Shown here piece after piece: positions 59,901 to 64,000 of a DNA stretch of 64,000 nt (positions are counted from its first letter, which is position 1; each line of letters opens with the position of its first letter). The notes under the pieces are model-generated. The model saw only the letters and a list, made by a program, of their open reading frames with translations, was not told the origin of the DNA and searched no databases. The translations under genes and the position numbers were made by a program. The stretch is from NCBI GenBank assembly GCA_016858145.1, contig JAEHOE010000052.1, forward strand, positions 62,001 through 126,000, given 5' to 3'. The DNA is from Edaphochlamys debaryana. Taxonomy: Eukaryota > Chlorophyta > Chlorophyceae > Chlamydomonadales.

Positions 59901-60443
59901 AGGTTGGCGGTGGCGGGAAAACGGGAAGGGGCGGGGGGGCAAAGTCCACACGAGTACCCCGTCACGTGTTGTGAAGCGGCTGCTGGTGCTCCAAGAGGTG
60001 GGGCCGGCTGGGGGTGGTGGCCTGACGCCGAGACAAGGACTATGTTCGGCTCATGAGGTCGGAGTGGCATGGGCGCCAGGGCGAAGCACATGTATGGGCG
60101 CCCTCCCCCACGCGCCGCCGCGATCCCTGCCTGGCACCGGCGCGATCCCGCTCAGCAACACACCCACCCACACGCCGCTACCTGCCTTCCGCCGTCATTG
60201 CCTCTCACCTCTTTCCTTCACCCCATCCATCGCCTGGGCCCGCAGGAGCATGCCATGTGCAGCGTGCTGCTATCCATCCCCGCCGCCGCGACCGCCAGCG
60301 AAGATGACGGAAATGACGCTTCGGGGCCGGAAATCGAGCTGTGCTTGACGGACGGCAGCTCCCAGCCAGCGCCGCCGCCAGCCAGGCAGCAGGCAGCTGG
60401 GCCGGCGGCGCCCGAGGCGGCAGTGGGAGGGAGTCAAGGGTAG
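53913..60443 (+). CDS. Receptor-like TKL protein kinase (frame break in kinase domain)
   Basis: 20 exons: 53913-54109, 54406-54496, 54747-54909, 55100-55285, 55556-55635, 55762-55824, 56077-56389, 56616-56685, 57026-57392, 57695-57854, 58085-58304, 58385-58448, 58533-58587, 58720-58800, 58960-59040, 59120-59161, 59253-59318, 59417-59551, 59805-59864, 60246-60443. Sum 2692 nt, 1 more than a multiple of 3. Signal peptide MSAVPLAYVLLLLACTCLG. The ectodomain has beta-helix-like stretches (NRNVTLRGW, LRLGPHVTLTFQHL) and scattered Cys. A Ser/Gly-rich stalk precedes one membrane helix (~350-375, AVGVVAVVLLAVVVLVWRRRR). The cytosolic linker is Ser/Thr-rich. The kinase has GKGGFGRVYAG, PVAVKL, HRDLKPANVL, GTPAYLAPE-like and DIYSWGVLVWE. 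CGTG is duplicated at 58781-58788, shifting frame by +1 before SDFCLSRL; without it the protein is 895 aa. DFG reads DFC. Confidence 0.85.
59837..60010 (+). repeat. Partial duplication of exon 19 end and its donor site
   Basis: The sequence encoding KRLLVLQE plus the GTGGGG donor (59,840-59,882) recurs at about 59,971-60,015 in the following intron with few changes (CTGCAGGAG versus CTCCAAGAG). The second copy could act as an alternative donor. Confidence 0.8.
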
Positions 60444-61128
60444 CTGGCCGCAGCGGTTAGTTCCTCTGGCGCGGGTGGAGCATGGTCGCAAGGCGGCTGC
60501 GTCCGGGCCTGAGCGTGCGGCTGGATGGCGAAGCTGTGCCCGGTCTTGAGTCTGGCAGTCCACCAGGGCCGGCACTTCGAGCCTTCGCCTGGAACCTAGC
60601 GCAGCGGAGTCGCAATAACGCACACGGGCGGTGTGTCTGTGAGGCCTGCTAGGCTCCCTAGCCGCTTTAGTGCTGCGGCCGGGTGGGCGGAAGGCCCTGG
60701 CAACATGGGCAGCCGACCATGAGCAGGGCGCTTTGAGCCAGAGGTTGGCCGGTGGCATGCTAGAGGCAGTGGCATACTTTGTCGGGGAACGCATGCATCA
60801 ATGCCAGAACAGGTTGCGCGGTATGCACAGGTGACGAGAAGAGTAAATTAGCTGACATTATGTTGTACCCCGTCATTGTTCATGGGGGTCATTTATTTTA
60901 CTAATTGCTGTGAATTGCAGTACTGAGTCCTTCGCACGGGCAGGCGGGGCTGCCTCTCAAGGGGGCTGCCTCAGGGTGGCGAGTGCCATAATGGCAGCAT
61001 GGCAGCATATGTGCTTTGCACCAGCTAGCCTCTCTACCTAGAGTCGAGCTTTGGGCGCTGGGTGATGCGTGCGGGAGGGTGGGGTCCATTCAGGCATGCC
61101 GCAGAGCATGAGCGCTTCGGCATGAGCC
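60444..61128. other. 3' flank of the kinase gene, no gene seen
   Basis: Contains the kinase 3' UTR. No TGTAA was found close to the stop, so the transcript end is not assigned. An AT-richer patch lies at 60,840-60,920. Confidence 0.45.
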
Positions 61129-61389
61129 CTACATGTCCCCTGCTATATGGGAGGGTGGAGAATGAAGCGCGGAAGGCAGGGTGATACATGAGTGCGTGGT
61201 GTATGGGGCATGCATGCCGGCCCGGCGTGCCCGCGCCGCGCCACCCGCGCTGCCGTGCTCGCCGAAGTCGAAGTGTTCGTCCTCTAGCAGTCCAGCTAAG
61301 TAATCTATGATGATTTGGTCGCCCCGACCGTCAAACAGGCCGTGCAGAACAGCCTTGATTTTCTCGGGGTCATGGCTTATGGAGGACAT
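61129..61389 (-). pseudogene. Truncated inverted copy of ABCF/GCN20-like exon 1
   Basis: Reads MSSISHDPEKIKAVLHGLFD and continues as the right-hand copy through IIIDYLAGLLEDEHFDFGEHG, then leaves the homology into unrelated GSAGGAARARR and a stop at 61129. It differs from the right-hand copy by one codon (Ile for Met after DQ). It lacks the exon end and splice donor. Its upstream DNA is also duplicated, so it may be transcribed but cannot make an ABCF protein. Confidence 0.85.
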
Positions 61390-61628
61390 CTTTCCTGGGC
61401 GGGTCTATCTCATTCTCTGGTTCGAAGAGTGTGGGCACTGCGGGGTACAGGGCCGGAGGACAGGGGCTGTGCGGCCGGCGTGCCGAGTACGGCATACACA
61501 CACGCCGTCGCCGTCCGGCGGCCCTCGATCGGCCCCCCTCCTCCTTCGTCGAGCTTCCGACCGTGCGCTTTACGCAGTGTGCTGGCAACCACACGCACAG
61601 CGTGAGCTGCGTGGGGACAAACCTTGAG
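61257..61628. repeat. Left arm of the ABCF inverted duplication
   Basis: Reverse-complement match of 63,455-63,828, covering exon 1 coding sequence and about 240 bp of 5' UTR/promoter, with scattered substitutions and small indels (for example a 3-bp gap near 61,445). Confidence 0.88.
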
Positions 61629-63454
61629 TCCCCCCGGCGGGTGCGCCCCGCCGCTAGCAGCACAGGGGGCCCTCCAGCCCGGCACCATCCACAGCGCACG
61701 AACCAGGACACGATCCCCGCAAGAGTGAGGCTTCGCTCGCTTGAGTACAAGTATGCTTATGGCCACGGCTGGCCCACACCTGCAGCAGCGCAGGCTGAAC
61801 TAAGGTGCCTTGGCCCGCGCCCCGGCCCCTGCTGTCTCCACACCTTCCAGATGCCCTCACTTTCTTGGCCGGGCCCCGCCTGCCCATGGGGAAGAGAGCA
61901 GGATACCAATGCAGTCAGCAGGCACAACGAGCGTCACTCATCCCTGAAAGACGCATATCGGTGCCGGTGTGCTAGCTAGACGCGCGGCGGGGCCCGCTCC
62001 CGCGTGCCCCCCCGACCGGTGCCGCCACCACCCTGAACCTCGGCGCCGCCCCCGCCACCTCCGCCCCCGCCCCCGCCGCTACCCCAGTGCTGGTATCTTA
62101 CCCGCCGCACCCACCAAGCTCTGCAAGAACGGCCCCCCCGGAAGGCTCGTTTCCTTCTTGCCATGAGCAAGAACGGACCTCCCAACAAGGCCGTTCCGTT
62201 CTTGTTGGGCTGGCCGCAAGCAGCCCCCACGCCCTACGCAGCCCCACGTCCCTCTACTCCCTCATGCAACCTCACCCCGCATTGCGGCTAGGGCCTGCAT
62301 GTCCCAACCTCCCAAAGTTTCTTGGCCTACGGCTGGACCGCACGCAGCCCTCACACTCCTCGAAGCCTTCTGTACCTAGTGCAGCCCCACCCAGCATCCC
62401 GGCTGGGGCCCCGTGGGTTCCCACACTCTTCCCCTACGGCTTAGCCCTGCGCTTCTGCCTGCCAGTTGGGCAAGATTGGCGACCTGTCAACGTGTCAAGA
62501 CCCCAAAACCTTCTTGCCTAGGAGAAAGAACGGGTGGCTGGAAACGGCTGAACCGTCCTAAGCGTGGCAAGAACGGGTGCCAGTTTTGCCCAATCCGCTC
62601 TTGAGAATAAGAGCCGAAAAGAGCGGGAAAAAAAAGATACCAGCACTGCGCTACCCCCCCCCCCCCCCACCGCTGCCACCCACGCGGCCACGCCCCCGGT
62701 TCCGCCCCCGCTGCCGCTGCTGCCGTGGCCCGCACCGCCGCCAACCCCGCTGCCCACAGCCCACAGCTGCCGCGCTCCCGCGCGCAGCCCCGCCGCCGCC
62801 TGGGGACGCCCGAGACGGGGCAGGCTTCTTGGCGGCAGGCGCAGGCGGCGCCGCCGGTGCGTCCGCGGCGGCGACCGAGCACTTTCCGCGCTCCAGGAGG
62901 GGTTCCCGCTTCATGGGGCCCACCCCGGCGGCGTCCCCGGCAAGGCGGTGCTGGCGCTGAGAGTGGAGGCACGGGGGCTGGCGCCAGGGCTGCAGCAGCG
63001 GCCCGCGCGCGTGAGGGGGCCTGCGCGCGTGCCGTTGTCCCGGCAGCGAGAGCATCGAGCATGGGCACATCGCCGCCTGCTACCTCGTGGGCCTTGGGGG
63101 CCTGGTGAGACTGGTGGGCCTGGTGGGCCTTGGTGGGCCTGGTGGGCCTTGGTGGGCCTGGTGGCCTTCCGTGCCCATGGCCGATGGGCAGCGAGCTGGC
63201 CGCCGCCTTAGCGGGCGGGGTCTGAGGGGCCGGCGCCGCCACTGGGGGCCTGGGGGCTGGTGGGGCCCCCTGTGCTGGTAGCGGCAGCCTGAGCTAGGAG
63301 GGATGGTGTCACTCTCCGTGTACGGAATGTTGTGGAGTGAGGACGCCGGGGTCTGGACACGGTCGAACGCCTGTCGGCGTGCCCTAAGGGATGGCCACTG
63401 GCGAGGCGAGGGGGCAAGGCGAGGCGGGACTCGCCCGGGGGACTCGAGCTCTCG
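61629..63454. other. Spacer of the inverted duplication
   Basis: About 1.8 kb with no convincing gene. It holds a short inverted repeat (CAAGAACGGACCTCCCAACA with CCGTTCCGTTCTTGTTGG, about 62,166-62,210), related AAGAACGGG motifs at 62,525-62,575, a poly-A patch, a poly-C run near 62,656, Pro/Ala-coding low-complexity DNA and a minisatellite at 63,100-63,170. Mobile-element origin is possible but no transposase remnant was seen. Confidence 0.5.
63100..63172. repeat. TGGTGGGCCT minisatellite
   Basis: About six units of TGGTGGGCCT alternating with TTGGTGGGCCT variants, bounded by GGGGGCCTGG and TGGCCTTCC. Confidence 0.85.
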
Positions 63455-63828
63455 AGGTTTGTCCCCACGCAGCTCACGCTGTGCGTACGGTTGCCAGCCC
63501 ACCGCGTAAAGCGCACGGTCGGAAACTTGACGAAGGAGGAGGGGGGCCGATTGAGGGCCACCGGACGGCGACGGCGTGTGTGTATGCCGTACTCGGCACG
63601 CCGGCCGCACAGCCCCTGTCCTCCGGCCCTACCCCGCAGTGCCCACACTCTTTGACCAGAGAATGAGATAGACCCGCCCAGGAAAGATGTCCTCCATAAG
63701 CCATGACCCCGAGAAAATCAAGGCTGTTCTGCACGGCCTGTTTGACGGTCGGGGCGACCAAATGATCATAGATTACTTAGCTGGACTGCTAGAGGACGAA
63801 CACTTCGACTTCGGCGAGCACGGCGAGG
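63455..63828. repeat. Right arm of the ABCF inverted duplication
   Basis: Reverse-complement partner of 61,257-61,628; includes the 5' flank and the first ~140 bp of the ABCF-like coding sequence. Confidence 0.88.
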
Positions 63829-63857
63829 AGGCTTTTGAGCAAATCGGGCCCTTCCTG
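63687..63857 (+). CDS. ABCF/GCN20-like ATP-binding protein, first exon (partial gene)
   Basis: 57 codons, MSSISHDPEKIKAVLHGLFD through HFDFGEHGEEAFEQIGPFL, ending at a strong donor CTG|GTGAGT (63,858). The pattern IIDYLAGLLEDEHFDFG...GEEAFEQIGPFL matches the N-terminal helical region of eukaryotic ABCF3/GCN20 proteins (IV-Y-L-x(2)-L-x-D-x-DFDFG...EAF), which bind ribosome-associated GCN1 and act in translation control. The ATP-binding cassettes must lie in exons beyond 64,000. Reading through the donor would stop after SAALQAAV. Identification rests on this one exon. Confidence 0.7.
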
Positions 63858-64000
63858 GTGAGTGCAGCGCTGCAAGCCGCAGTTTAGTATGTAAGGATTC
63901 AGTGGGGATGCTCGGCCGTCATAAGGGGCCCCGCCGCAATTTGATAGGGCCAAGCACGATGCGATGGATACCTGGATGCTTGGCCGCCGCGCGACGCCCT

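Noticed and set aside
61431..61979. 182-aa + strand ORF in the left inverted arm
   Set aside because: It is antisense to the duplicated ABCF 5' flank and spacer, with random composition.

Overview
This is nuclear DNA of a chlamydomonadalean (volvocine-type) green alga. It is very GC-rich. Genes carry many short introns with GTGAGT- or GTGCGT-like donors and C-rich/GCAG acceptors, TGTAA-type polyadenylation signals occur, and low-complexity Gly/Ala/Pro protein segments are common. No prokaryotic gene organisation is present. All exon models were joined by hand, checking donor, acceptor, phase and protein continuity; there is no transcript evidence.

Layout. (1) 294-4389 (+): a 13-exon gene of unknown function with two copies of an aromatic/Gly motif, possibly a ciliary structural protein, followed by a G-rich minisatellite. 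(2) 4.4-6.1 kb: gene-free, with a cluster of AATGTT-type repeats. (3) 9542-6114 (-): a DUF3223/EMB514-type domain joined to a long RGG/GYGG-rich tail; its first exon has an in-frame TAA or a cryptic intron. (4) 10.9-39.1 kb (-): seven paralogues (here P1-P7) of an F-box-like/LRR-like algal family. P1-P4 lie in a recent 4.18-kb tandem array of about 3.3 units. P5-P7 are older, diverged relatives with lesions (frameshift, nonsense codon, scrambled 5' end). All seven end in an almost invariant last exon that is conserved at nucleotide level although the exons before it are not. (5) 41472-40519 (-): an Ala-rich secreted protein. (6) 42169-51504 (+): a complete 29-exon AP-1/AP-2 beta-adaptin gene. 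(7) 51952-53520: a large imperfect palindrome with a tRNA-Asn(GTT) gene in each arm and a minisatellite at its centre. (8) 53913-60443 (+): a receptor-like TKL kinase (signal peptide, ectodomain, one membrane helix, kinase domain) with a 4-bp duplication that breaks the frame just before the DFG position, which reads DFC. (9) 61.1-63.9 kb: an inverted duplication of the promoter and first exon of an ABCF/GCN20-like gene. The left copy is truncated; the right copy is the gene's first exon and runs out of the window.

The genes do not form one pathway. The adaptin and ABCF genes are housekeeping. The most unusual content is the P1-P7 family, where recent tandem amplification, homogenisation of one terminal exon and decay of older members can be read side by side, and the tRNA palindrome.
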